Source of the DNA: Janthinobacterium aquaticum
GTDB lineage: Bacteria; Pseudomonadota; Gammaproteobacteria; Burkholderiales; Burkholderiaceae_D
Assembly (NCBI RefSeq): GCF_009208565.1
Contig: NZ_WFLK01000007.1
Span: forward strand, 219,908-283,907
Reading direction: 5' to 3'
Length of the DNA stretch: 64,000 nucleotides
The position numbers and the translations under genes are program-made. How positions within the stretch are numbered: the first letter of the stretch is position 1; each line of letters opens with the position of its first letter. Positions 1 to 8,138 of the stretch are shown here, in pieces. The notes under the pieces are model-generated. The model was not told the DNA's origin. It saw only the letters and a program-made list of their open reading frames with translations, and searched no databases.

Positions 1-1
1 G

Positions 2-103
2 GGCAGTAAGGTGCGACGGCATTACATGCTGCACGACTATGCGAACGAGAAGCGAGCGGCATGGTCGGCGCTGGGGGAAAGCTTGGCGGCGGTGCTGACC
101 TGA
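2..103 (+). CDS. Tyrosine integrase, C-terminal 33 residues only (cut by window edge)
   Basis: The open frame enters from the left edge and stops at TGA 101-103. Its end, VRRHYMLHDYANEKRAAW, aligns position by position with the usual last helix of P4-like and phage integrases (pattern V-x-R-x-Y-x-x-H-x-Y-x-x-E-K-R-x-A). The Tyr at nucleotides 23-25 would be the catalytic nucleophile. Such enzymes excise and integrate the prophage at attP/attB. It is transcribed inward, toward the prophage, which suggests that attL lies just left of the window. The identification rests on this short tail alone. It could also belong to a neighbouring element. Confidence 0.7.
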   Translation, partial: GSKVRRHYMLHDYANEKRAAWSALGESLAAVLT

Positions 104-286
104 AAAGTTAGGCCAGTGCGATGTCGCCAAATCTGGATGCATCTCACGAGTAAAGCAAGACTCCCGAGATTCTGGTGGCACAATTCAGTGTCGCCAAATA
201 CCGTTTTGGCAGGCATTTCGGCAGTGAAGCGCTGCGCCCGCTTTCGCCCCGAAGCGGCCGTCCTAAGCAATCCTAACGCGCCTCGC

Positions 287-820
287 TCAGCGGCCCTGCG
301 ATTCCTTGAAACGCTCAATCTCCTTTGTCCATTTCTCGCTTACATCCTTGAGAGTCAAAGCGAGATTTTGCAAACATTCGGAGGTAAAAATAGTCTCGCT
401 TGTACCAGTAACTTTCTGAAAGTATTCGAACACATTACCGTGGCACAGGTTGTTTCGCACCCTTACGAGCTCAACCGTAACATTGTCCTTGAGCTTTTCC
501 TCGAAATCTAATTCGCCTGGGAACGCTAGCATTTCGACCTTCAATCCGATTGCTCGAGCTTCGTGTAACAACCGGTTCTTCATGATGTTCACTTTGCTCA
601 TGGACTCTTCGTCAAACTTGCCTTGGTGGTAAAGAACATTAGTGCGGATACTGGCTTCGATACCGTTTATAAAGGACAGTACGGCTGCAATGTACAGACC
701 ATGACGCAAAGCCTTTTCGGCCTCCACGAAAAACCAATGCGTTTCGGCCCCTCGCAGGCGCCGGTAATAATTGTGTTGGTCAGCGAATGACCTGAAGCGT
801 TCAGCAATATCATCGGGCAT
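287..820 (-). CDS. HEPN-like protein, putative prophage defence or exclusion gene
   Basis: A 177-residue soluble helical protein with no signal peptide. Residues about 28-62 form an amphipathic helix pair (AEKALRHGLYIAAVLSF, then GIEASIR). Residues 122-127 read RNNLCH, matching the R-x4-H signature that forms the RNase site of HEPN domains. HEPN proteins serve as toxins or abortive-infection RNases, often with a nucleotidyltransferase antitoxin; none is adjacent here. The gene lies beyond the lysis cassette, separated from it by about 190 bp, where lysogenic-conversion genes (morons) usually sit. The Shine-Dalgarno is weak (AAGAAAG). The family call is from the motif and helical pattern, and the function is inferred. 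Confidence 0.6.
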   Translation of the reverse strand: MPDDIAERFRSFADQHNYYRRLRGAETHWFFVEAEKALRHGLYIAAVLSFINGIEASIRTNVLYHQGKFDEESMSKVNIMKNRLLHEARAIGLKVEMLAFPGELDFEEKLKDNVTVELVRVRNNLCHGNVFEYFQKVTGTSETIFTSECLQNLALTLKDVSEKWTKEIERFKESQGR

Positions 821-1007
821 TGTTGGATTCTTTCTTCTCTTTGCTGTAAGGGCAGGTGGTGTTGTTCGCTGATGATAGGCGTCGACTTCGTCCCAGGCTT
901 CATTGTCGGCGCCATTTGCACGACCGGCCGCTTCTGGCCGATACCGGCCACTCGATATATCTTATCGTATACGTCGCTGCTGCCACGAAAGTGGTAATAT
1001 TTTTCGG

Positions 1008-1283
1008 CTACCGACACCCCGCCACAACAGCCTCCAGCACACCCTCGTAAGCGCGCCCTCGCGTCCAGTCCCGCGCCAGCGCCAGGATGATCTCACCATC
1101 CGCCGCGCTGGCCGGCAGCTGGTCGAATTCGTAGACCGGGCGCTGCGGTACCTCCCCGATGCACGGCACCACCACTGGCACCTCGACATGCACTGGCGCT
1201 GGCGGCACGCTGGCGCAGCCGGCCAGCAGCACGACCAGCAGCACCGCTAAAATTACCAATCCGGGCTGATTGTGGGTTTTCAT
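1008..1283 (-). CDS. Rz1-like outer-membrane spanin lipoprotein
   Basis: A 91-residue protein with an N-terminal hydrophobic stretch ending in a lipobox (LLAGC, Cys about residue 22) followed by a Pro/Val-rich segment (PPAPVHVEVPVVVP). This is the layout of o-spanins, lipoproteins that pair with the inner-membrane spanin to fuse the two membranes in the last step of lysis. Its ATG (1283-1281) overlaps the stop of the i-spanin gene (ATGA). Two cysteines near the middle and end are unusual for a minimal Rz1. Distal to it there is only a hairpin-rich spacer before the HEPN-like gene. Confidence 0.75.
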   Translation of the reverse strand: MKTHNQPGLVILAVLLVVLLAGCASVPPAPVHVEVPVVVPCIGEVPQRPVYEFDQLPASAADGEIILALARDWTRGRAYEGVLEAVVAGCR

Positions 1284-1663
1284 CGTACCGCCTCCAGCAT
1301 CGCCCGCACCGCCGGCATAGCCTCGTCACAGGTGGTGGCGCGCACACCAGCCAGCTGCTGCTGCGCCGCGTCCAGTTTGCGGCCGCGCCGTGCTGCCAGC
1401 GCACGCGCCTCCTCGCCACGCCGCTGGGCTGCAGCCGTTTCCCTAGCCATGCCGTCAACCGCGCGGTTTTGCTCGGCGATTGAGGCGCGCAACTCGGTGT
1501 TGACGCCCTGCCGCTCCTTCAGGTCGGCCCGCGCCAGATCGCGCGCGCCGGTGGCCAGCCACCAGCCCGTGCCAGCGCCGGTACCGACCACCAGCAGCAG
1601 CGCGGCCAGCACAATGGCGGCCACGCGCCAGGCGCCGCCGGCCACAACCGACAGCGCGCTCAC
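1280..1663 (-). CDS. Rz-like inner-membrane spanin
   Basis: A 127-residue protein with one N-terminal membrane anchor (about residues 12-35, AIVLAALLLVVGTGAG...) and then a long Ala/Arg/Glu-rich coiled coil in the periplasm, ending ATTCDEAMPAVRAMLEAVR, a tail common in Burkholderiales Rz-like proteins. It is expected to span the periplasm and contact the o-spanin encoded just downstream. It starts with GTG, whose last two bases are part of the endolysin stop (GTGA), so translation is probably coupled. Order endolysin, Rz, Rz1 is the standard Gram-negative phage lysis cassette. Confidence 0.8.
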   Translation of the reverse strand: MSALSVVAGGAWRVAAIVLAALLLVVGTGAGTGWWLATGARDLARADLKERQGVNTELRASIAEQNRAVDGMARETAAAQRRGEEARALAARRGRKLDAAQQQLAGVRATTCDEAMPAVRAMLEAVR

Positions 1664-2241
1664 GCCAGCACCCGCTGCGCCACCGCAAACAGCGCCTGGC
1701 GATCAGCCAGTCCGTTGGTACCGCCATTGATGCGCCGGGTTACCGCCACCTGATCGCCGGCATCGGCCAGCGCATTGAGCCCGCGCGACTGCCAGAACCA
1801 CCCGGCGCTGCGGCAAGCATTGATGGTTTGCTCCAGCAGCGCCGGCTGCGCCAGCAGGTCGAGGCTCAGCGCTTTGCCGCACGCGGCATAATTGGTGCGG
1901 CCGGTGATCTGGATCAGGCCACGGCCGCGATAACGGCTGCCGTCGCCTGCTACGGAGTTACCCAGGTCGTACGCCAGCTGGTTGCGGTCGGTGCGCACGC
2001 GAGGTGGCCAGGTCGCCGAGAAATCGCGCTCATAGCGCAGCTGCGCCGCCGTCGGGGCCCACAGCTCACGCACGTAGAGCAGCTGGCCAGACTCGTGGCC
2101 GATCTGCGACAGGAACGCGGCCTGGCGCGCCGGCGTGGTTATACCAAATTCGGCCATAGCAGCATTGAGCGCGGGCAAAAAAATACCCGCTTTGGAGCGG
2201 GCATTGGGCATGATGCTGTTGAGTTGCTGCAGTGTGATCAT
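1660..2241 (-). CDS. GH19 chitinase-like endolysin
   Basis: A 193-residue glycoside hydrolase family 19 protein that cleaves peptidoglycan glycan strands. Visible motifs are the catalytic Glu in GHESG (Glu50), a second acidic residue at Glu59, and the conserved block RYRGRGLIQITGRTNY (about 104-119), followed by the AGWFW and RRINGG segments typical of the family. There is no signal peptide or membrane anchor, so release should depend on the adjacent holin. The start ATG overlaps the holin stop (ATGA). A terminator-like hairpin lies inside the coding sequence around codons 13-22 (see the separate entry). Confidence 0.93.
   Translation of the reverse strand: MITLQQLNSIMPNARSKAGIFLPALNAAMAEFGITTPARQAAFLSQIGHESGQLLYVRELWAPTAAQLRYERDFSATWPPRVRTDRNQLAYDLGNSVAGDGSRYRGRGLIQITGRTNYAACGKALSLDLLAQPALLEQTINACRSAGWFWQSRGLNALADAGDQVAVTRRINGGTNGLADRQALFAVAQRVLA
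2177..2201 (-). terminator. Terminator-like hairpin inside the endolysin coding sequence
   Basis: On the minus strand CCCGCT-CCAA-AGCGGG forms a perfect 6-bp stem with a 4-nt loop, followed by TA and seven T residues. This meets the usual form of a rho-independent terminator, yet it lies within codons about 13-22 of the endolysin. It may be a coincidence of the encoded KAGIFL segment or a device that limits lysis transcripts in the absence of antitermination. Confidence 0.45.
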
Positions 2242-2672
2242 GGTGTGCTTTCAGGTGGTGGTGATGGTGGGCCGCCGAAGCGGGACAGCTTGGCCAAGCC
2301 GGCGGCCAGATAGGCCTCGAGCACGCGCGCACCGCCGAACCCGGCCAGCGGAATCAGCCCCGCCTGCAGCAGGATCGGCACTTCCTGCCAGGCGCAGAGG
2401 AAATAGGTGACCAGACCGGCCAGCAGCGACAGCAGCAGATCGCTCGACACTTCCAGCGGGACCGATTTAATAACGATGGTCGGACTGGCGATCTTGCGCA
2501 GTGTCGCTGCAGCGCCGCCGATCAGGGCCAGCACCACGGCCACCGCCACCGCCGCCGGCGGAATGCTCGACAGATCGCTGCCAAACGTGGCCTGCGCTGC
2601 TGCTGCGCCGGCGCTCCAGAACGAGCCCAGCCAGGTCCAGCAGATTTTTTTCAGTTGCATACGGTCGAGCAT
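2238..2672 (-). CDS. Phage holin-like membrane protein
   Basis: A 144-residue protein with three or four hydrophobic segments (roughly residues 13-30, 38-56, 80-98 and 105-122) and a short Pro-rich C-terminus (GGPPSPPPES). Size, topology and position directly before the endolysin fit a holin that permeabilises the inner membrane at lysis. The start at 2672 was chosen because the upstream CAGGACG can act as a ribosome site. It overlaps the end of the preceding membrane gene by 22 bp. No specific holin family is recognisable by eye. Confidence 0.65.
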   Translation of the reverse strand: MLDRMQLKKICWTWLGSFWSAGAAAAQATFGSDLSSIPPAAVAVAVVLALIGGAAATLRKIASPTIVIKSVPLEVSSDLLLSLLAGLVTYFLCAWQEVPILLQAGLIPLAGFGGARVLEAYLAAGLAKLSRFGGPPSPPPESTP

Positions 2673-3088
2673 TGGGCGTCCTGGTTGCGTTGGTGGGCGT
2701 CGATGAACGCGATGGTCATGATCGTGGCGGCGTTCCACAGGTAATAGGCCAGCAGGCCGCCGCTACGCATGTTGAAAAACTCGACATAGAGCTGAGCGAT
2801 ATAGCAAAACGCCAGCGCGGCCAGTACATAATGCCGCTGGCGCCGGCCCAGCCGCCAGTGAAACCGGGCTGGCAGGACGTCGTTGACCAGCGCATCGAGC
2901 AGCGCGGCCAGGCCGACGCCCATCAGCATCCAGATCAGGATGGCGCCGTCGCGCGTCGAGGCCACCAGGTGCATCAGCGAGCGCGGGTCTGTCATGGCCA
3001 CATACCAGGTCACGATGGCGTTGCCTCCAACGTACAGGCGGAACACAGTGCTGGCGCGGTCGGGGGCAGGATGATTTTGAGTCTCCAT
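2651..3088 (-). CDS. Phage membrane protein, possible second holin or antiholin
   Basis: A 145-residue protein with about four transmembrane stretches: residues about 18-35, 47-66 (AILIWMLMGVGLAALL), 87-106 and 113-127. It sits between the tail fibre and the holin-like gene and overlaps the latter, so it belongs to the lysis cassette by position. Two adjacent small membrane proteins before an endolysin are often a holin/antiholin pair. Which is which cannot be told from the sequence. Confidence 0.55.
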   Translation of the reverse strand: METQNHPAPDRASTVFRLYVGGNAIVTWYVAMTDPRSLMHLVASTRDGAILIWMLMGVGLAALLDALVNDVLPARFHWRLGRRQRHYVLAALAFCYIAQLYVEFFNMRSGGLLAYYLWNAATIMTIAFIDAHQRNQDAQCSTVCN

Positions 3089-3089
3089 A

Positions 3090-4379
3090 TCACACCGCCT
3101 TGACCATCACATAGGCCCGGCCGTCCGGCTCGATCGAGATCACGCGCCCGACGGCGCGCAGGTACTGAGGCATTTTGATATCGTCCGCATGCACGGCAAT
3201 GCCTGTAATGCCCTGGCCATCCTGCACCGGCACGATATAGTCGCCAGGCTGCGCGCCCAACACGTTCACGGGCACACGGCCAGCAATGGCGATGCGGTCG
3301 ACCGTCTGGCGCGCAGCCTCGAGCGCCGTCTCGAATGCATGCAGCGCATCGGCATCCAGCTGCGCGGCTGCATCGTAGGCAGCGCGCGCTGCAGCGTAGG
3401 CCGCCTGTTTGGCAGCCCACTCGGCATCGGTATCGCCAGGTATTACCACGTCCCGATATTCGGGCGGATTGGTATCGGGCACCGGCAACTGCTCCAACAC
3501 GTCGATGCGCCGAGGTGCTGGGATGGGTACTGGCCCGGCCTGTGGCTCTGGTCGTGGTCCAGCGCTACTTGCCCACGAGTCGCCGCCAACGAACGACGGC
3601 GCTGTTGATTTGATGGCGAACATGACGGCATCGGCCCAGCGGTCGGTAATGGTGTTGTCGGCGGTGATTCCGATGATCTGGCCCTTGGCGATCAGGCCAC
3701 ATAGGAGGCATTTGAAAATGTACTCGGCATAATCGTTGCCCAGCGTATTGACCGTGCCGAGCGTGGAAATGCCGCGATCAGTATTAGAATTTTTTCCCAG
3801 ATACATTGCGGACGCAGCTGTTGGCAATAGTGCGCCATTGCCGGCGCGCAGCACCAGGGTCTCTACACTACCTGACAGGCCGGCCCGCATCAGCGCGGTG
3901 CCCATGGCGCCGACGGGGGAAAACCCGCCCGAGCCGGCGACCTGCAGCAGATCGGCGTTATTATCCGCCTCAGTCCCGACCAGAACCGAGCCGCGGTTCG
4001 TAATTCGCATCCGCTCCAGATACCCAGACGGACCGTCGCCTGTCTCAAACGCAGTATATCCAGAATAGCCGACTGTCGGGTCGCCACCACTCACAATGCG
4101 CGTGCCGTAACCGTCGCCGGAATAGCCCATTTTTATCACGGTGCGAGTATTGCCTGTCGTCTGGGAGATGACGCTCAACTTCAGCACCTCCTGCGCCGCT
4201 ACGCCGACAACCCGGGCCGAGAGGCTGCTGGTCGCAGTAACCTGTGGCGCCGTCAGCGGCCCCGTCATCGTCCCGCCCGTCAACGGCAACGCGTTATACG
4301 GCCCGGCCGCAAACGCCTCCCACATCTGGTTTAGCACCTCCAGCACGTTGGTCATGCCCGGTAAAAATTTCATTGTCAT
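3090..4379 (-). CDS. Tail fibre protein with putative self-cleaving (peptidase G2-like) domain
   Basis: A 429-residue fibre. The N-terminus carries the fibre motif LPLTGGTMTGPL (about 32-43). The middle is Gly/Ser-rich beta structure. At about residues 215-270, GNDYAEYIFK followed by KGQIIGI and VGGDSW matches the conserved core of the peptidase_G2 (IMC) domain, which trims itself from assembled phage appendages and acts as a trimerisation chaperone. After it come a Pro-rich linker, an Ala-rich coiled coil (about 310-350) and a small beta domain. SD GAGG lies about 10 nt before the ATG. It probably contacts the host surface. Receptor specificity cannot be read. Confidence 0.75.
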   Translation of the reverse strand: MTMKFLPGMTNVLEVLNQMWEAFAAGPYNALPLTGGTMTGPLTAPQVTATSSLSARVVGVAAQEVLKLSVISQTTGNTRTVIKMGYSGDGYGTRIVSGGDPTVGYSGYTAFETGDGPSGYLERMRITNRGSVLVGTEADNNADLLQVAGSGGFSPVGAMGTALMRAGLSGSVETLVLRAGNGALLPTAASAMYLGKNSNTDRGISTLGTVNTLGNDYAEYIFKCLLCGLIAKGQIIGITADNTITDRWADAVMFAIKSTAPSFVGGDSWASSAGPRPEPQAGPVPIPAPRRIDVLEQLPVPDTNPPEYRDVVIPGDTDAEWAAKQAAYAAARAAYDAAAQLDADALHAFETALEAARQTVDRIAIAGRVPVNVLGAQPGDYIVPVQDGQGITGIAVHADDIKMPQYLRAVGRVISIEPDGRAYVMVKAV

Positions 4380-4382
4380 AAT

Positions 4383-5237
4383 TCAAATCCCCTCGATTTC
4401 TAGTGGTGCGGAATAGCCGTCGTAGTACGGCGTGGCGACCGCGTCCAGGTTGGCGACGCGGCCGTAAATCATGTGGTCCTGCTCGAGCAGTGGATCAGCG
4501 TTTTCGGGGAACAGGCTGAACAGCATCGGGCGGAGCGGCCCGCACTCGCGCAGGATGCGCATCAGGCGCGCCCGGTCTGGCGGCGTCAGGTGTTCCAGGT
4601 CGACGCTCAGCCGGTTGCTGGTCGTGCCCACGGTGGCGCTTGCCGTGCCGGCGCTGGTGCGGTAGGCCTCGCTGCTGTCCTGCAGCTGCAGCGAGGCGCC
4701 ATACGAGGCGTTGTATTCCGGCGCCCAGTAATTGCCGGCCACCAGGCGCGACATTTCGATATAGCCCTCTGGCGTGCCGTCGCCGGTCACCTCGATGACC
4801 AGTCGGCGCACCAGCACGGCAGCGAACCAGCTCACCAGGTTGCTGCCGCCGCCGCGCGCCCAAGTGTTTGCGCCGCCCCATTTGTACGCATTCCAGCCCA
4901 GCGGCAGTTCGCCGAACGGATACGTGCCGAGCGGCGCCTCGCAGCACGGCCGCGTCCAGCCGGTGTCGAGCACCGGCACCGCATCGCCGGGCTGGGCGTA
5001 GGCGCGCACGCGCATGCGGGCCGTGCTGGTGAGGTTGGTATAGAACAGCGCGACGCAGGCGATCACCTCCTGTGTGGGCCAGGTGGCAGTAATCGTCTGG
5101 GCGGTACCGGTGGCGCGTAGCACGGCCGTTTTGCGCCGGGACTGCAGATTGGCCGGCCCGAGCGAGGCGGCCTGGCTCGATGCCGTCAGGGTGGCACGGT
5201 CGGCGACGTTATCGTGGATGATGCGGAGATTTGGCAT
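4383..5237 (-). CDS. Phage tail (distal tip) protein, function unknown
   Basis: A 284-residue protein between the tip protein and the fibre. It is rich in beta-strand-forming and Gly/Trp residues (segments around GWTRPCCEAPLG and WGGANTWARGGGSN), has no signal peptide, and ends PYYDGYSAPLEIEGI. Position, size and composition resemble conserved tail-tip or carbohydrate-binding accessory proteins in Burkholderiales siphophages. The aromatic-rich beta layout could be a discoidin-like sugar-binding fold, but that is inference. It is packed 3 bp from the tip gene, so it is co-transcribed. Confidence 0.6.
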   Translation of the reverse strand: MPNLRIIHDNVADRATLTASSQAASLGPANLQSRRKTAVLRATGTAQTITATWPTQEVIACVALFYTNLTSTARMRVRAYAQPGDAVPVLDTGWTRPCCEAPLGTYPFGELPLGWNAYKWGGANTWARGGGSNLVSWFAAVLVRRLVIEVTGDGTPEGYIEMSRLVAGNYWAPEYNASYGASLQLQDSSEAYRTSAGTASATVGTTSNRLSVDLEHLTPPDRARLMRILRECGPLRPMLFSLFPENADPLLEQDHMIYGRVANLDAVATPYYDGYSAPLEIEGI

Positions 5238-5240
5238 GCG

Positions 5241-8138
5241 TTATTCCGTGGTAATGAGAGTCAGGCGCTGATACAGGACGTCTGGATCGGCACTGCCGCC
5301 GCCGGGGCGCGGCGTCGTTGTCACGTTCTGCTGAGTGATCGCCACCACTGCACGATAGATGCGGTTTTGGTTGCTGGCCGCCGTATCGGTATAGGTGAAC
5401 GACCCGTCAATACTCTGCGAACACGTCGACTGCGTATCGGGGTCGCTCGAATTAACAATACTGGTTGCCCCCGAAAACGTCGCCGTCTGCACCAGCGCCT
5501 CGGCGCCAGCGCCGATAGTGCGATATAGCCAAATCGTCACGGCGTTGCTGCCACTGCCAGCTACGTAGTTATCGCCGCGTGACGAGCGCCCATGCTGCCA
5601 CGACAGGCTACACACCACGTTGATCGTGCCGCCGTTGGAACCGAATGGGCCGTCGACCAGTTGGGCGGCCGGGTCGTATGACGGATTGGTCACTGCTGTT
5701 CTGAGCGTCCCGGCCGACAGTGAGCCGCCAAAATAACCGGCGCCACTGCGTTTCAAAAAAAATATAGCGTTGGCATCGGTTTTGGCACCGCTGCCGGCCC
5801 ACATCGCGTACACCGGGTCGTCTGGCCCCTGCTCAATTCGAAATCCGGGGGCGACGCCAGAAACCACGCTGCCCGAAAATGTTGCCCTCCCATTGATGAT
5901 AGTAAAACCCGGGGCGATTACGTTACCGTTGCCGGCCACCTCAAAATATTTACCACTGGCATAGCTGCCCATACGAAAAACATCCGGGCCCAAGTAATAA
6001 CCGGTTCCGGTAGTTGGCCAGTTGACATCGACAAATGCGCCCCCTAATACATAGCCACGCGCGCGCAAATTATTGATCTCCATATCGCCGCTGCGATACA
6101 GGCGCCAGCCGGACTGGCCGACCACAAAATTGCTCGACCAGATATCGCCGCCGATTTTGGCATTGGTGATGCTCGCGTTCTGGATAAACGCATCGGCGAC
6201 GTACATGCCGATAGGGATGGTCACGCCGCCGATCACGGTTTCCATCGTGCGCACGATAAACGGCACGGCCGCGGCAATACCGCTGCCGGCCGGCGCAGCA
6301 ATGAAGAATGTGGTGGCGCGCACGCCGAAATCGAGTCGACCACCGCCTGCCAGCAATTCCAGGCCGCCGACCACATTGTCGGCATCGAGCTGGACAGAGT
6401 ATTTGGCCTGCGTGCCAGCCAGGCTGTTTGCCGTTGCGACAGCCTGAACCTTGACAGCCGCATACGACGCCTGCAGCCCGGTAATGGGATCATTCAGCAA
6501 CGCCTGCGACTGCTGCAGATACGAGGCGGCCGACGACGCGCTGCCGTCGGCATTGGTCGCAGACTGTGCGGCCTGCTGCTGGTACACGCCGGCCTGGCTG
6601 GCAGCGGTGCCGGCCGTGCTGGCGGAATTACTCGCAGCCGCAGCGCTCTGCCCGGCTGCTGTCGCACGCGCGTCGGCGGTCGATGCTGAGCCACTGGCAG
6701 CCTGGGCCGAACCGGCAGCAAGCCCTTGCGCAGCTTGGGCTGCTATGCGGTCGACACGCGCAGCCTCGGCTGACTGGCCGGCCTCGGTCGATTTCGTGCC
6801 GGCAGTGCTGGCCGAACCAGCAGCAGCGGCAGCGGACCCGTCAGCCGCATTGCGCGATTCCACCGCCAATAGCGCACTGCTGGCCGCCTGGCTGGCAGCA
6901 TCACCGGCAGCCGTGGACGACGCGCTCGCGGTACTGGCCGATTGCAGCGCAGCGCTGGCCGAGCCGCTGGCCGCATCGCGCGCTGCCTTCGCCTCAACCG
7001 CCGACTGCGAGGACGCAGCTGCCTGCACGCCAGCTGCGGTCGCCGAGCCGGCCGCAGTATCCCGGCTGGTCGATGCTGCAGTGGCGCTGGCGCCGGCGGC
7101 ACCAGCTGCGGTAGCGGCAGTGCTGGCCGAGTTGGCGGCAGCCGCTGCGCTGCCGCTGGAATTAGTGGCGGACTGCGATGACTGGCCGGCAGCCGTCGAT
7201 GCTGCGCTCGCTGCCGTGCTGGCATTGGTTGCCGACTGGCTCGCCTGGCCGGCGTACTGGCTGGCGCCGCCGGCGGCGGCATCTGCCCGCGCCGCATCGA
7301 GCAGCGCCTCTGCGGCGGCCTGCGCCGCCTGGGCTGCGGAGGCAGCGGCCGATGCGGTATCGCCATACGCCTGCTGCAGATCAACGATCGCATCCTGCAT
7401 CGGCTCGATCAGCTCGATTTTCTGGCCCAGCTCGGCATGCAGTTGGCTTTCCGTGATTTGCTCCGTCAGCACCTGCAGCAGGTGCTCGACCTCGACATCA
7501 GACGCGCCCACCGTGCCGCCGTTGGCGTTAAATGGGCCGGGAATGCTGGCGCGCGACACGTAGCGTATCCAGTAGTAGCGCGTGGCACCAGGGCCGACCG
7601 GGTCGACATACTCACGCCCATCGGCCCGGCCGACCAACGCGGCCTGCGCCAGGCTGTTGACTGTGGCGCGCCATACCTCTGTGTGTGACAGGTTGCTGTA
7701 ACTGGCCGGCGCCGCGCCCCAGCGCAGCACGATGGTGGCCGGCGTGCCGGTCGCCACCAGGCCCGTCGGCGCCGGCGGCGGCGTCAGGTCCAGCGCCTGC
7801 TGTTTCGCCACGGTCTGCCGGGCGTAATAGGTCAGGCCGTCGATTACGGCGCTGGCCGTCACCGTCACCACGCTGGCGCTCATGTCGGCGTAGCGCAGCA
7901 CGGCATTGCCGTTGGCGACGGCCAGCGGTACCGCCGGCTTACTGGAAAACGTGATATCGCCGACAGCGCCCAGCATCAGCGCCGCGAACGTGATCGATTC
8001 GGGCGTGGGCGCGCCGCCCACCGACACCTCGAACAGCGTGGCGCTGGGCGTGAGCAGCAGCGCGCGGTCGGTCGGCGCCGCATAGCGCGGTACCGTATTC
8101 ATAATGCGCACATCGCGTGCGCCTACCAGGGCGCTCAA
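5241..8138 (-). CDS. Tail tip / host-specificity protein J-like with long Ala/Ser/Thr repeat region
   Basis: About 965 residues. The N-terminal third includes a fibronectin type III-like domain (PPAPTGLVATGTPATIVLRW...). A region of about 330 residues is built almost only from Ala, Ser, Thr and Gly with heptad-like spacing, probably a trimeric alanine coiled coil. Next comes a DUF1983-like segment (TQAKYSVQLDADNVVGGLEL) as in the C-terminal part of lambda J relatives, then a beta-rich tip. The TTG at 8138 was chosen because it overlaps the upstream stop (TTGA) and follows GGGGTGAT. ATG 8102 is the alternative. It should form the central fibre that recognises the host. Confidence 0.8.
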   Translation of the reverse strand: MSALVGARDVRIMNTVPRYAAPTDRALLLTPSATLFEVSVGGAPTPESITFAALMLGAVGDITFSSKPAVPLAVANGNAVLRYADMSASVVTVTASAVIDGLTYYARQTVAKQQALDLTPPPAPTGLVATGTPATIVLRWGAAPASYSNLSHTEVWRATVNSLAQAALVGRADGREYVDPVGPGATRYYWIRYVSRASIPGPFNANGGTVGASDVEVEHLLQVLTEQITESQLHAELGQKIELIEPMQDAIVDLQQAYGDTASAAASAAQAAQAAAEALLDAARADAAAGGASQYAGQASQSATNASTAASAASTAAGQSSQSATNSSGSAAAAANSASTAATAAGAAGASATAASTSRDTAAGSATAAGVQAAASSQSAVEAKAARDAASGSASAALQSASTASASSTAAGDAASQAASSALLAVESRNAADGSAAAAAGSASTAGTKSTEAGQSAEAARVDRIAAQAAQGLAAGSAQAASGSASTADARATAAGQSAAAASNSASTAGTAASQAGVYQQQAAQSATNADGSASSAASYLQQSQALLNDPITGLQASYAAVKVQAVATANSLAGTQAKYSVQLDADNVVGGLELLAGGGRLDFGVRATTFFIAAPAGSGIAAAVPFIVRTMETVIGGVTIPIGMYVADAFIQNASITNAKIGGDIWSSNFVVGQSGWRLYRSGDMEINNLRARGYVLGGAFVDVNWPTTGTGYYLGPDVFRMGSYASGKYFEVAGNGNVIAPGFTIINGRATFSGSVVSGVAPGFRIEQGPDDPVYAMWAGSGAKTDANAIFFLKRSGAGYFGGSLSAGTLRTAVTNPSYDPAAQLVDGPFGSNGGTINVVCSLSWQHGRSSRGDNYVAGSGSNAVTIWLYRTIGAGAEALVQTATFSGATSIVNSSDPDTQSTCSQSIDGSFTYTDTAASNQNRIYRAVVAITQQNVTTTPRPGGGSADPDVLYQRLTLITTE

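Noticed and set aside
5755..5762. A8 tract in the tail tip gene as a second frameshift site
   Set aside because: The zero frame continues into a long coherent domain and the alternative frames close soon after, so no product is gained by slipping.
6451..7563. 370-codon Ala-rich frame opposite the tail tip gene
   Set aside because: It is the mirror of the Ala/Ser/Thr repeat region in a GC-rich gene, with no start signal.
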